The notes: generated by a model from the sequence alone, not told the origin. A stretch of 64,000 nt of DNA from Actinomucor elegans (GCA_026027325.1 JAMSLZ010000011.1:496001-560000), one strand, 5' to 3'. Shown: positions 25,286-38,992, counted from the first letter of the stretch. A program made the numbers and translations.

Positions 25286-26388
25286 AGAGTGTACAAATAA
25301 TACAATACAGAAAAAATCAACTTTTATAAACGTCTTTTTTTTTTGCGGCATGATGACTTTTTTGTGTCTTAGCCAATCAATGAAGTAGGTGTAGCATATT
25401 TGTGGGTATGCATTAAAGACATCTTTTGTCATCAAGTATATAAAATACTAAAGTTGTGGCCGGATTTCTAAAAATAATGCGACGTTAGTTGATTTGTTTA
25501 GATTATCGATAGCATTTTTGGTATGTAGAAGGAAATCAAAATTATAAATGGGATTATGGAATTGTCATTTGTCAATAAAAATAGAGGAAACACCGTAATA
25601 ATAGTGGTGGCGATACTGACTGTATTTTTTTTTTTTTAAAAAAAAAAACATTGAGAGGCAAGGCTTAAATTGATCTTGCTGAAACCAGTTTAGAATATAC
25701 ACATGTATTTTGGCTGATAAACGAATGGCTCCGGCCAAATTAAGCGGCTTGACAAGGATGCTTTAATAGATGCATCTCAGGTAAAATATAAAGCATAGAT
25801 ATTCACTATGTATTTGACATTCACCATTGTTTTATGCACATAGGGTATTACTTATTTGGGAACAGAGTTGGTCAATAAGCCGGTGGTGGAATCTGACTTG
25901 TCTAACTTATTGACTTAAGAGCAAGGACAGTTATCACTGATCAGAGCGTGCAAAATCATTATTGAATATATTTGATGTGAATACCGAATGACATATGCAT
26001 CAAATCTTGAATGCGACAGTGCAGACGAGTACAGTTGGTTATGAGTTTATTGTATCTGTAGGTGTTATAGCTACTAGATAAAGTTGCTGCTAATTTAGAC
26101 GTAGTAGTTAGAGCTGATTTTTTTGCTTTTTAAAGAAAAAGGAGGGCACACTATTGTAAGCATGGATACATCAGCGTTTAGTCAGTGATTTAAACAGTAT
26201 GAAGGGACAAAAATATACTTGGGCTCTAGATAAATATCAGGCGGTGGCGCAAACGCTTTTTAGTGGCCGATGTCCAATCAGGACCCAAGAAATCGACAAA
26301 CAACTTAGTTGCTGAGCGAGAGGAGGGTGAAAAGCAACGAAAGCCGTACAATAAGTACTTTCTCTTTCACTTGATCAGATTACAGAAA
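25286..26388. other. Gene-free stretch upstream of eL39
   Basis: Mostly A+T-rich with a T/A homopolymer block at 25627-25649. The last 150 bp before the eL39 start contain a CCAAT motif (GTCCAATCAGG, near 26271) that could belong to its promoter. No gene found. Confidence 0.4.
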
Positions 26389-26749
26389 TGGTATGCTAAC
26401 TTTACATAGCGTATTTGAATGGATGAATGAATAGATTAGGAGAGGATGGGATGGATTGATATATTAAGAGAGGATGGATGGATTTATGTTTTTTTTCATA
26501 TTTCTAATTGAATTTACTCCAATTAGCCTTCTCAAAAGTCATTCATCACCAAGGTTAAGCTTGGAAAGGCTAAGAAGCAAAACCGTCCTTTGCCTCACTG
26601 GTTCCGTCTTAAGACCGACACCAAGATCCGGTAAGGATATTATCAAAAATGAATTGGACATGGAAACTTACACATGTCTTTTATTTTTTTCATTTTACAG
26701 TTGGAACGCCAAGAGACGTAACTGGCGTCACACCAAGTTGAACATCTAA
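26389..26749 (+). CDS. RPL39: 60S ribosomal protein eL39
   Basis: Small basic protein lining the ribosome exit tunnel. Three exons: ATG alone (26389-26391), 26527-26630 and 26701-26749, giving 51 residues, the family's usual length. The protein runs [50 protein letters not shown], close to eL39 of other eukaryotes in every segment. The first intron (26392-26526, 135 bp) follows directly after the start codon, so a simple ORF search misplaces the start. A pyrimidine-rich tract (TTTCTCTTTC) precedes the ATG, as is common for ribosomal protein genes. Confidence 0.96.
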
Positions 26750-27519
26750 GAATGTTCGACAGGCTTTCTCTCTTTCTCTTTCTTTTCTCTCTCTAGTTAT
26801 TTAGATTACCACCAAACGATAGCAAATAAACTTTGAAAGAAAGGATTTATACAGAGAACAACCTTAATTGGAGATGCATCCGAGAAAACTTGGATTGTTG
26901 AACTCGGACGGTTTGGTTGGGGTAATGAAAGGAATGTCATTGAAAATCAAAGCCGTCTTCAACTATTATATTCTCATGGGACATTTTATTTGGGTAATGA
27001 AACATGAAATGAATACTATTGAAAGCCGAGATCTTTGAACGAATCTGTTGCATTTTGATGTCTTACTTTTGCTTTTTTACATGATGGTAATGATGCTCAT
27101 TCAGATCTAGCTACGCATCTGACACGAAGGAGTACTTGTCAATGTTACAGTTGCAAAAGTTCCATTAGGTCGTTGATGAAGTATATGAGTTTAATGTCTG
27201 TGACCGATAACAAGAGTATTTTTCTATGAGAGTAGAAATGCCTTTAAGGGATTTATCTATTAAGACATAAAGACTGCGCGTGGCATGTAAACTTTTGATG
27301 ATTGCACATAATAATTTTGATTGATTGCTAGCTCTTTGGGATAAACTTGAACCATATAATACTTTGGAAAGTGCATCAAAAGTAATATAGTAAAATTACC
27401 TAGGCATTTTTTTATCCTTATATGTGCATAAGTGTTGACCAAGCGACAAACCAACGGAAATAGTTAAAAAACAAAAAGAAACTCTCCCCTAACAATTCAT
27501 TTACGAACATAGATTACTT

Positions 27520-27559
27520 GACAAATGCGATATTTGATTGAGATCTTTTGAGAGATTTA
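27520..27559 (+). repeat. PRSVERS-family repeat, copy a
   Basis: Reads DKCDI, stop, LRSFERF in one frame. It aligns with the core C-(N/D)-I-x-P-R-S-V-E-R-S found at 38250-38300 and elsewhere. Confidence 0.4.
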
Positions 27560-27659
27560 GAGCTGAGTAGATATTGTTTAAGAAATGGATATGTAATACA
27601 TGCAATTAGCTAGAGACTCTAGTGGATGATGCAACCGTTTATTTTTCATATAATCTACT

Positions 27660-27705
27660 GAATAGATGTCATACTTAACCAAGATCGATTGAGAGATCTA
27701 AATTA
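27660..27705 (+). repeat. PRSVERS-family repeat, copy b
   Basis: Reads NRCHT, stop, PRSIERSKLY in one frame. It is the closest match to the core of the intact-looking copy at 38057-38425, only 100 bp from copy a. Confidence 0.45.
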
Positions 27706-28750
27706 TATTACTGATTAATGTTAATGAATAATTTTTTTTGTCTATCAGGCTCTGATAAGTATACCTGGAACATGTGTAGGATACAAAAAAATAGCCAAAC
27801 AAATAATCATAAATGATATGAAATACTATAGATTCAAAAACAACGCGTAAAAAATTGCTACTATGGCTCATTAGCAATTTGGAAACTAATGCCTCGTCCT
27901 TATCCAACTTGTGTGCTAAACTTAAATTTAATAACTCGCTCTATACTATATTTTATATGACAAAATAAATATTGATGTGTATTTATAGTATTTAGAAAGA
28001 AATATATAATAAAAGTTATGCGCTCAATGCCAACAACTAGAGCAAGGATAGTTTCTTATGTACAAGGTTTTCCTTGATAAATTCACAATAGATGAAACTG
28101 AAGGAAGGTTCAAGCTAGACCTATACTGGATTGGTTCTGTCAAATGAAAATCGTGATTATTGGCTATCGGTGATTTAGCGTATTAACCTGGCTTAAGGCA
28201 CGTTAGAAACTCTGCCGTAAATTTTGATCTTGTTTTTCGTAACAAGATTAATGATACACAAACATTTTTTCAACTAAGATTCATGTAAACTCAAATGGTT
28301 AGTTAATTCGCTAATTATCTTCGACAATGCAGTTATTTAGACTTTTCATATATTGAGAATTTGAGAATTTTGTAAATTAAAAATCTGTTAAAATACTTTC
28401 TCGCACTCTAAAATATTTTCTAGATACCTATGTTTCTTTTAAGTTAATCATTAGAAATGTAATCTCCACGTTACATGCATAGTTTCCAAAATTTTAGATC
28501 TAAAGGTATACTCTTGGTTTTTTGAAATTGGGCCATTTTTGACATGTCTACATTGTTCACTCAATTCTAGTTTAATACAGTGCCTTATGGTTGATACGTG
28601 TTTAGAATAAACTACTGCATTTATTGGAATAGTGTTTGTCTAAATCAAATGGATTTACTATATATTACATGTACTTTATTTATGTAATAGAGCTTAGGGT
28701 GATATTATTTGGACTGCAAACTCTGATTGTGAAGAGATTCCAACTAAATC

Positions 28751-28823
28751 GGGTTTGAATAATGCTGCCTACTATATTGAGGGAGTGTAATACTTGTAGA
28801 TGTAAAAAAAAAAAAAAAAGTGC
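28751..28823. repeat. Inverted repeat, left arm
   Basis: About 73 bp containing TTTGAATAATG, CCTACTATATTGA and GTAATACTTGTAGATGTA followed by an A run. It pairs with 29130-29200 in reverse complement. Confidence 0.6.
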
Positions 28824-29129
28824 ATAAGAACTCTACTTTTTTACGGCCAAATCATTCGGTTTGAGGCATAAAAGAGTGTAGCTCAGTAATTTGACGTAAA
28901 AAGACAGCAAAAGAAATTTTTATTAAGTCACTCGGAAGTGATAAATAAACGTTTAGTAAGAACGGGGTAAAAAGTTGAATCCTATTAAATTCAAATGTTA
29001 AAAAGGTAAAGGGACTGGTAACCTTCACTCAAACACATCATGGCTATTATTTAGAATTAGAGATAAGAACCCAAAATAACTTACTTAATCCTGTAGCGTA
29101 TTTCTTGCGTAGAAAAGTTGAATCCTTAA

Positions 29130-29200
29130 GCACTTTTTTTTTTACATCTACAAGTATTACATTTCATCAATATAGTAGGCAACAACATTATTCAAACTCG
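29130..29200. repeat. Inverted repeat, right arm
   Basis: Reverse complement of the left arm with a few mismatches and a short insertion. The arms enclose about 306 bp of non-coding sequence. Confidence 0.6.
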
Positions 29201-30976
29201 AATAACACCATCCTAGACTTAATGGTGATTTTTATATAGCTCATAATCCTTATTTATTGTTGCATCCAGTATACAAGTTTTTTTTCTTTTACCCAAGGGT
29301 CTGTCGGAACTTTTAATGCTGTAAGTAACAGAGGTTCTAAGGAAAGAAGGTATTTATTATTGATTAGTAGTAAATTGCATATAATTCCCATAAATTAGAA
29401 CTAATGTACATATCTTTACCGATTCCAGTCAGATTTTGCATCTGAAGAACATTCCTTACTCATATTGAACTGTTACATCTATTAAAACTTTTATTGACGA
29501 ATATATTCTGGTAATTGAAATTGCTTCTTACGGAGAACGAAGGAGTTCTATGCGATGATAAATACCCGGCATTTGTCTCCCGAATGCACATCCAGGTAAC
29601 TTCGGTTAAACTGCGTTCCCTTATTGTCTCCGAAGTTCTTTTTCGCCTTATATAGCAAGTCTTTTTTTTTTTTTTTTCATACATCAAAATTTATATAGTG
29701 CAACATGAAAACAAAACAAGTTCCATGCTTCCTTAATCTCAGGGACGCCATTTAGTACATATCTTACTCGTTAAATGATATTTTCTTTTATTTTCTACCC
29801 GCACATTTTTTTTTCTGTTCTTAGAGATAAAGATATTCATAAGCTATGAAAGAGACAAATGTATTTTCATAGTTGCAATAATGATCAACGTGTTCAAAAG
29901 CCTATTTTATTTATGGCCTTTAAAAAAAGAATAGCATGGCTGCGAAAGGAAAAAAAAACTAGAAACTATTCAACCTTCGAAACGCCAATTATTTGATTTC
30001 TTCAATTGCTATGCATAGTGCATATTTCCTTATTAGATGATCATCTACATCAGTTACTATAATTCGTTTAGGTCTGGCTAGAACACAGCCTTAAGTTATC
30101 AAGGAAAAAAAAAAGGGTGTAGCTAATAATAAATACAAGCTGCAAAAGACTTTTATATTCACATCAAAATATGACTGGTGACACATAGACGATCATCAGT
30201 GCAATCTCGATAGTTGTTTCAAAGATCTACCATGTTTCAACGCAAAGCAACATTTTTATAAACTGCCCAAGGTTTGGTATAGGTTCATCACAATCTATTA
30301 TATTGATAAAAGCATTGCTATGGCTTCAAAAGAGAAATACTAGCCCCGATTTTGTACGATGGGAAGATTACTACCTTTTCTTTGCTGCAGTAATATCTAA
30401 CTGTGCTTATTTATTTTGCAAATAGTTGCAAGCGCTTTGATCAATGAAAAAATACGTCATTTAATTCCAATAATCTCTGCTTTAGATGTGATTTGTGAGA
30501 AACCAATGGTAGTAGCAAGTATTACGGCGCGCAGCTTAGATAACTCACCATCAAGTAAATAGTACTGTAGTCTAGTCTAAGCCGCACCTGATGTGCCTTG
30601 TTGATCCCAAGTAAACGAGTTTTGTCGCCATATTCTACCATAGTGCATTTGTTATGTTTGATATTCTCTTTTTTTCATCAAAAGAATAATAAGATAATAA
30701 GCAGTTTTTCTAGTATATTCCTGCAACGAAAAAAAAAACACTTATCAAGACCAATTCAGATAGTATATTTGTACTGCTGTTGTACAATACGCAGGCTTTG
30801 CATTCAAATATTATAATATTTATTGTGATACACTGTTGGAGTAGAAAAGATCAAATAGCCGATCGTTTAACGAGGCTTGACATGAAATACCGTATTTAAA
30901 AGCAAGTAGATCTCTCGCTTTTTTTTTTTATTATTTTGTTTATTCACCTATTGATTTAATTTAATACATCCACACA

Positions 30977-33900
30977 ATGATCCAGTCTATGGCAACATTG
31001 GTGCTGTATACTGTAACTTTGATATGTCTCATGCAGTACAGCGAGGCTAAATACTACGTAACTATACTAGGCAAGAAACAAAAGTTCACTCCTAGGCTGT
31101 TCGGTGTATCGACTTTTGTTTACAATAACGAAATGTATGCCTATGGTGGACAAACTGGTCTCTCCTTTGGCGTGTCTAATAATATGTACAAGTATTCCTT
31201 TGATCTTAAAAAGAACTCTGTTTCGATGGAAGTAGTAGATCAAGCAATCCCTGGACCCAGCTGTACTTCCTGTGGTGCCGTTATGATTAGTCAAAATAAA
31301 ATGCTTATATTGACTCACGAGAACGCGTCCAAAAACGACTCAATATCCGCTGAAGAAGTCGTAAAGCCCTACACATTTGACTTGAGGACTAAGATATGGT
31401 CTGTACCAGCAGTAGGAGACTTGCCAAGGTATGATGAAGCGCAGAAACATGTATTTGTGATGCGTAGACATCACAGCACAATCTTAGGCTCAGATGGTTG
31501 CGTTTATGTAATTGGTGGCCAACATTTTTTCAACAGAAGCCTCTTTTTACAGGAGTCTTGGTATTATGACCCAAACAAGAACGAATACGGAGTACTATCA
31601 GACAATAGACTCATAAAAACAAGAATACATTCAAGTTCTATTAACTTGCCGTAAGTTTATTTATTCCTTTTACTCAACAGATTAAACTAAACTGTTTCTT
31701 TGTGTGTAGAGATGGAAACATTGGCGTCTTGTTTGGTTATAATGACCGCCAAGAATATTTCGAATCTAGCAATATGTCCATTATCAATACTCAGACAAAA
31801 GCATGGCAAAACGATTATGTACCCTTGGGTGGTGTAGGTCCTCAAGCATCCGAAGAGATTACAGCCCAAACTGACAATAATAACAGTTACGCGTATTTCT
31901 TTGGAGGAAGAGTTGATAATGACATGGGTGATACTTTTGACAACACGCTCGAAACATTAGACCTGCGAAATAATAGATGGCTCGAAACAATCAACAGATA
32001 TGAGATTGGAGTAAGTGTAAAACCAAGATACTTTGCATCATCTGCCATCATTGATAGTAACTTTATTACAGTCTTTGGTAATATACTAAAAACATATTAT
32101 TCTGTGTCAAGTTTATATGCTAACTATATCTAAAACTTAGGCACTGAAGCTGAAGATGGCGCCAGTGAAATGGGTGATCTAGATATTGCATCTCTACCAG
32201 AAGAACTCAAAGATCCAGGCACCAACCCTCTACAGAATGTAACAGTTACATGGTTGTCCCAGCTAGATCAAAGTGGCCCTAAACTTCATATAGTTAAACT
32301 CCTAGTGGAAAAACACAGATATCATATTTCGGCAGGAATTATAATATGTGTGGTATTACTCATCCCATACATAGTCTTCAAAGAGAAGCGGTTTATATGG
32401 GTTGATAACCCTAAGCATTGTTCAATCAAACTAAACCGCAGGTAAACCCTACTATTATCAAAAGGATGTTTGGCCAAACTTTCTAACTCATCTTTGGTTT
32501 AAAGAGCTGGTGAACTACATGCAACAGTAATATACAGGATAATCGTACAATTTTGTTGCGCCGTTATTTTTGGCGCTACACTTGGATATTTATCATATAA
32601 TACTATTAATAGTTCCATATCCGATACAGAAGAATGGGCGGACATCGATCATCAAACATTACCAGGTATGTTTATTATTATGCTAGTCTAGAGCAAAAGT
32701 TTAATACTGATCGCTATTTCAGATATACGGTTCTGCTATTTAGGCCACTCTACCAATGAGTCTTCCTTGTCTGTTCCTTATATTGAATGTCAATATGAAT
32801 ATACCGAAGCAGACCGCACAAACTGTACAGTGAACAATATTGAAGTGCTCTCCAACATGATACACGTGCCATCATTTCCTCAACAGCAACAGTCAACTAC
32901 TTGCTACATGTATAAATCTTCAGAATACAACATGCCTTTGACTGAATATAATCCTACTGTGCGGTTTTCTCATATTGGAAATGTTTATAATCCAGGCGAA
33001 GCTGTATTTGTCCAGTTTTACGAGCCCAGCAAAAATCCTAACAGAGTGCTGTTTTTCGATGAAGACCTGGATGAATTGGACGTTAATAAAATGGATGAAT
33101 GGAAAGATAGTGAACGAAGAGCTGGCACTAGTAACGATGTCATGAATCACATCTTACTTGCTTATCCTGAATCCGATATCTCTGTTCAATATGAAATCTC
33201 ATATAGAAAGGCAATTGATGTCGACAATATGTGGAATTACTTTGGTGTGTTTCCAGCGTATATCGAGAAAACCGAACTCAGTATCACCCATAATGATGCC
33301 ATTGAACGAGTAAAAAACGGCATTACTAATAGCTCTCGCAAAGTATTGGGAAGTATTCGGGTTACCCCTAACAATTTTCAGAAAAGAATCATTACTGAAA
33401 AGCGAGATACCACTATTATCAATATGCTTGGTAACGCTGGTGGTGTGTTCAGCGTTCTCTTTGGCTTTTACGTGTTTTTATTTGGTACAAGTCCATTTAG
33501 GCCTTGGGGCATTGTTCAAGAATCATCCTTCATATCTTCCCAGAAAGAAAAAAAGTATCGACATCTATTATATTACTTTAATGTAGAAGGAGTGAAGGGG
33601 CTCCCTCTGGTTTCTGCGGTGAATAAAAAATATAACGCTATATATAACAAGAATGATCTCCATCAGAAGTGCAGAGGTAAGGGTATGTTCGGTAATGAAT
33701 CACGCAGCAGTCAAGGTTTGGAGAACAATGAAGACAAATCGCCCAAACCGGATATTCGAGGTCCAGAAAATGATATACAAGATTTAAAGGAACGCCTAGA
33801 ACAACTAGAGGGTAGAAATCAAGTCCTCGAATTAGTTTTAAAAGCGTACTATGTTGATGATGAAATATTTTGCCAATTGGAGAAGGCCATTGAGTGCAAG

Positions 33901-34047
33901 AAAAACTCATCAAATCCTAGTGCAATTAATACAGGATATATTAATAGAGGAATAACAACGGATAGTGACCCAGGCAACAGTAATCTTACAGTAAACAATC
34001 CTCCTGAGATGAATCAACTAATTGGCAAAACCATTTATGACATATAA
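30977..34047 (+). CDS. Kelch-repeat multi-pass membrane protein
   Basis: Five exons (30977-31650, 31710-32077, 32141-32441, 32505-32665, 32723-34047) encode 942 residues. It begins with a signal-like stretch ending SEA (residues 1-24). Kelch-type blades follow in residues about 30-370, with GG doublets in MYAYGGQTG, YVIGGQ and AYFFGGR. A hydrophobic helix near 425-445 (SAGIIICVVLLIPYIVF) and a second near 485-505 (VQFCCAVIFGATLGYLSYN) frame a short loop. A Cys-containing extracellular-like region of about 250 residues comes next, then a third helix (MLGNAGGVFSVLFGFYVFLFG). The C-terminal tail has a short coiled coil (DLKERLEQLEGRNQVLELVL). A possible role is surface sensing or adhesion, but this is not known. 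All splice phases fit, so the kelch and second halves are one gene rather than two. Confidence 0.75.
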
Positions 34048-35257
34048 GTTTCATCTTACTACAATGAAACTTTTAAATAAAATATGTAATGTTTAGTTTT
34101 ATAGTGTTTATATACTTATTCCAATCCATTTATTTCCAAAACCTATCAGATAATAAATTATCAAATACGAACTTGTTTGAACTTTTAAACAAAAGAATTG
34201 GTTGTATAATAGATAGCTCCCGATCACTACTAGATCACGAATATATAAACAATCTGGCACAATAAGAATGAATCAAAGAATTTAAAGCATCTAATACATG
34301 ACGGAATTTCTGCATTGATATGTATTGGATCATTACCATGGTTGTATATTCACAGTAATGTACTTGCTCAACTTTTTAGAAACTCCTGTCGTGCTTCATC
34401 CATCACCCTCTTCAGCATCTACATACAACTGCATTGCTGAAGAATGTTTATATAATTGCGTTTTGTTGGCTGATGGACATTGACAAGTGTACCCGTTTTT
34501 TGGACCCCCACAAAATTTTCTATCTTTCTCGCCAACGAAATTAGGCGAAACTATATAATATGAGAACTTATAGACCAAAAAGCTCTTGTTAGATGAATAT
34601 ATTTTTATATGGCAATTTAACCGGAATAAAAATTACTAGATAGTTCTGATAGCATACTGATCCTTAGTATCTGTAGAAGTATATATTCTTCTACAAAACT
34701 TGCATTCATGAATTTTTTTTATGGAAAATTTCAATTACTGGACCTCAAAATTTAATATATGATTTTGACCGAGCTTGATAAAATGCCGCATTAGAATAGC
34801 ATTTTATACTCAAAATGAGCCGCAGTATCTGGTAGAACCCTCAATACTTTAGATATGTCAAATGTCTTTACTCATTTGCTACTTATAACCTTCGCCCATA
34901 TCCTTTCAAATATTACTAAATCAATCGAGAAGCTGACTGCACGTTGAAACCAAACGTCGCTGCTCGTGAAACAGATCGACCCCTTATATTATCATATTTA
35001 CTTTTTGTTTACTTCAGCTCTGAACAAAACTGAGAAAGGCCCTCGCATCAAAATCTTTAGAAGAACCCAACAGCACTATTTATTGTTTCTTTCATTAATT
35101 TACATATAAAAGGTATTGCTGCTAAGCAACCAAGCGACGGAGTTGGATTCCAGCAGCGACGTTTAACAGTAGAGTATCCCCCCAGCAAAGAAGAAAGATA
35201 AGGACATTAATAATATAAAAGACAAGTAAAAGCGTATTCACACAAGCAATAGTATAT
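34048..35257. other. Intergenic region between two gene ends
   Basis: About 1.2 kb between the convergent stops of the kelch gene and ATG8. A minus-strand frame of 60 codons at 34396-34578 has no motif. Nothing else recognised. Confidence 0.4.
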
Positions 35258-35790
<533 letters not shown>

Positions 35791-37444
35791 TGTTAAAAAT
35801 TAACTTGATGTTGGTTAAGAATTACCGCAGTAAAAAAATAAAATAAAAAAGGAATATACAGGAAAACAAGAAAAGGAGGAAAAATAGCACGCATAATGTT
35901 TTAAATAGCTTAGTCGTTTGATAATGTGATCAACCACCGATCCACCTGATGATTAGTGTTGGTAGCCTGAGCAGAATGGTTCGTTATGATTGGTTTAATG
36001 TTTATGCGCGTATAATTACGCGAACATAATACACTCTTGTCCTTGGAACTAAGCTTTGAATGCGGGGTTTTTTTTTTGCTAGTATAGGTGCAGTTTTTAA
36101 CACATAATCCATACTCAAAGTATATTCTCTACAAATTCAAAATGGACATTCTCATATAAACTATTCAACCTATTTACATCATAATAAAAATCATAGAAAT
36201 TATATTTATCGACGATAATTCGAGATTTCAATGCCTAATACTGCTTTTTCTTTACATTGTTTGAAGCATAATTTAGTTCTTTATAGTATTTCATGCTTAT
36301 TATTATTATCGAAGTGTTGTATTGAAATTAATCACTCAAAAGGTGCATCTTCTTGATTGAGATATTAAAGCTCCTGTTTAAATTCTGCCTACCAATCACA
36401 ATACGAATTTTTTTTTGCTATTTTCTGTTAAATATCCATGAGCAATATTCTTAATAGGATTTCATTTTTTGAAGCTATGAGTATTATATTTAAGGCATAA
36501 TTTATAACCTTCACAAATAGGACATCTTTCAAGATATTCTCTTGTATTTCTATTCTTTCTTTTTTTTTTCTTATAAAAGAATTGAGTCCTTGTAGAAAAC
36601 TAAAGAATTGAGGACGCAATAATAGCTTGGAAACAATTCAACATTGTATATTAAAACATAAATATTTTGATATAGATAATGAGCTATATCATTTAGCATA
36701 AAGTTTATAAAAATATATTTTATGGATCTGCATGCTTTTCTTGTTTCAGAGTCGCATTAAAAGTAGCAATGGTTTTTGAAAAGCTTGAAATGAACTCCAG
36801 CTTACCAGCAAAGTATTGTTGTTTATTAAACTGTTTGAAAATGTATGTTTAATCAATTGATCCGAGAATTGTCGGGAGATGAAGAGACAAATGTATCAGA
36901 CAAGGCTTTACAATAGAAATAGCCGTTTATGTTGAATGTAGAAAGCCTATCATATATGAAAATGGCCTAAGATATACAAAGAAATCTACTGCAGTACATT
37001 CTAGACATAGAATGCAAGAGACCTAGAGATGGGCATAATAAACAAAGGATTTGATGGATTCAATAGTTTGAATTTATCCAGGAGACCTATAGACCATTAG
37101 GCGTTGTTTGTTACATGAAACATACATTGCTGCGGCTGTATTGAATTCTCTTTTTCTGCAAATTTACTTTAATTAAAACAACACACTTATTTCCTGTTAA
37201 AGACATTTATTAGAACAAAGACCTTCGTGCAAGTAATGGTTGATTAATTTAAGGATGTTAATGGCTTTTGGGGTTGGTATTATAAGACACATATGATTTT
37301 TGCTACGCAATATCTTGACTGTATACGGCACATTTAAGCCATCTTAATTTCCAGACATACAGTATTCAAAATGTCTCAGGATATGCATTAAAGTATTCTT
37401 GATCTTTCTTTTTTTCTTTTTTTCTTTTTTTTTATTATTTTTAT

Positions 37445-37639
37445 ATGCTTACAAATCTCTCAAATGTCATCATAAAGGATGAAAAATTTAGTAGCAAAAC
37501 TTTAAAAGAAAACAGGTCTGGAAAGCGTCATAATGTCTGTTTTAAGTGCAAGTGTTGGAATGGCTTTGTAATAAATGGAGACTCAAACAAATTGTATAAT
37601 GAATTATGCCTAAATTGTCAATGCAGAATAAGAGAATAA
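37445..37639 (+). CDS. Hypothetical small Cys-rich protein
   Basis: A 64-codon frame with an ATG after a long T-rich tract. The C-terminal half has two CxxCxC clusters (CFKCKC and CLNCQC) about 20 residues apart, a layout that could bind one zinc ion. No family was recognised. It may be a real small gene, a terminal exon, or chance. There is no splice evidence either way. Confidence 0.25.
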   Translation: MLTNLSNVIIKDEKFSSKTLKENRSGKRHNVCFKCKCWNGFVINGDSNKLYNELCLNCQCRIRE

Positions 37640-38056
37640 AACACCCGATGAGGGGGCTAAGTCATGTCGCTGTGTACTGAAGAGGTTTCTTTGAAAAAAA
37701 AAAAGGTATGGCCAATAAACTACAATATTGAACCTTCCAATAACTTTGCGAAAAAATAAATAAACATGCTCTCCAAAATACAAGTGATGAACACTTTTCT
37801 GAGAGTAATCATGATCTTATATTATAGGCATTTGGGCAGCCTATTCGAAATTGAATGGAAGAAAAGCTTTTCCAGCAAACACAATAGTAATGAAATGCAA
37901 TTTGATTTAAATAAAGCATGTATATTATTAAAAGTTATCTAGTAAGCGCAGCAGCAGCCCTTCAAACTGGTATGATATCTATATTTTGAATCGCATTTGG
38001 AGACTATAGGGTTATTGTCAGGGTACAAGCTTAAATAAAGATTGCGATATATTTGA

Positions 38057-38425
38057 ATGTTTGTTCTATACATGCACAAGCCATCAAATCCGATGTTAAG
38101 TCTAGATCAATACAGAGATCAATTGATCATTAGCCATTGTGAGACTTTTGAGCATAAGGCACAATTTGCTATCATTTACGTTGCTAGTATTATATCAAAA
38201 AAGCTTAAATGTGTAGTAAACGCAAGAGCTTATTCGAAGCATGTACAACTAAACAGATGCAACATCACACCGCGATCAGTTGAGAGATCTACAGATCTAA
38301 ATAAAAAGGAAGCATATGTCAGAATCATAATCAAACTGAACAATATCATCTGTCTAAGCAAACTTTACGTTTTACTTCCAATAAAAATTGAATTACATAG
38401 TGATGAAAGAGCTGCTGATAAGTAA
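38057..38425 (+). repeat. PRSVERS-family repeat, most intact copy (122-codon frame)
   Basis: An open frame of 122 codons whose middle reads ARAYSKHVQLNRCNITPRSV then ERSTDL. The same order of residues appears, with stops and frame changes, near 59756-59820, 59940-59990, 60010-60150, 45871-45920, 27520-27559 and 27660-27705. This copy looks like the best preserved piece of an old coding sequence spread through gene-poor DNA. No known domain was recognised and it is probably not expressed as a functional protein. Confidence 0.4.
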
Positions 38426-38992
38426 TCATGGTGACTATTAATGATGGATAATACTTGGCTAGTTTTTTTTTTTTTTTTGTAAAGTCATTAACTCTGAAAA
38501 ATAGTAAGTAGTAACAGACTTTGAATAAAGTAGAGGACTTCTCTTATAATCACTATTAAAATACTTTTTTTTTTAGTCTGTAAACCGTTTTTTAATATGC
38601 ATTTGGAGGTACATACACATATTTTGTTACTTATAAAATAATTAATCAAATGACCTAAAGCTCGTGTATAATTCAGTAATATCTCAGAATTGTGTGTTAA
38701 AAGTGCTCTTGTCTTTTTTTTTTAAAAAAAATCATTGATTAAACAATAAGCTATCATATAAGCGCTGTTAAGAAAACTTGATAGGTTCTTTCATCCCAAT
38801 GCCGCATCAAAGACGGAGTAGATTGCTCTCTGAAAATTTAATGATGTTACTGTTAACCAATAAAAATGCGTAATAGCTCAATGCAATTCAAATATCTGTG
38901 ATATAGGGTGCATCTATGCTGAGCCAGCAGGATTTAGATCTGACGCCTTATCTCGTTAAGATACACATCTTCTTTCATTCTATACACAAACA

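Larger units (their letters stand above)
26750..30976. other. Gene desert with decayed repeats
   Basis: About 4.2 kb without a supportable gene. It holds two degenerate copies of the PRSVERS family (27520-27559 and 27660-27705), an inverted-repeat pair (28751-28823 with 29130-29200), and segments related to 640-960. Short ORFs such as 27260-27454, 29460-29687 and 30598-30816 have no motif. Confidence 0.45.
35791..38992. other. Gene-poor stretch with two doubtful small ORFs
   Basis: About 3.2 kb of A+T-rich DNA with the ATG8 promoter at its left end. It includes the Cys-rich frame at 37445-37639 and the repeat-derived frame at 38057-38425 (both listed separately). T runs occur at 37400-37440 and 38465. 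No other gene was recognised. Confidence 0.4.

Noticed and set aside
29460..29687. Minus-strand 75-codon ORF
   Set aside because: Low-complexity Lys start from a T run and no motif; lies in the gene desert.
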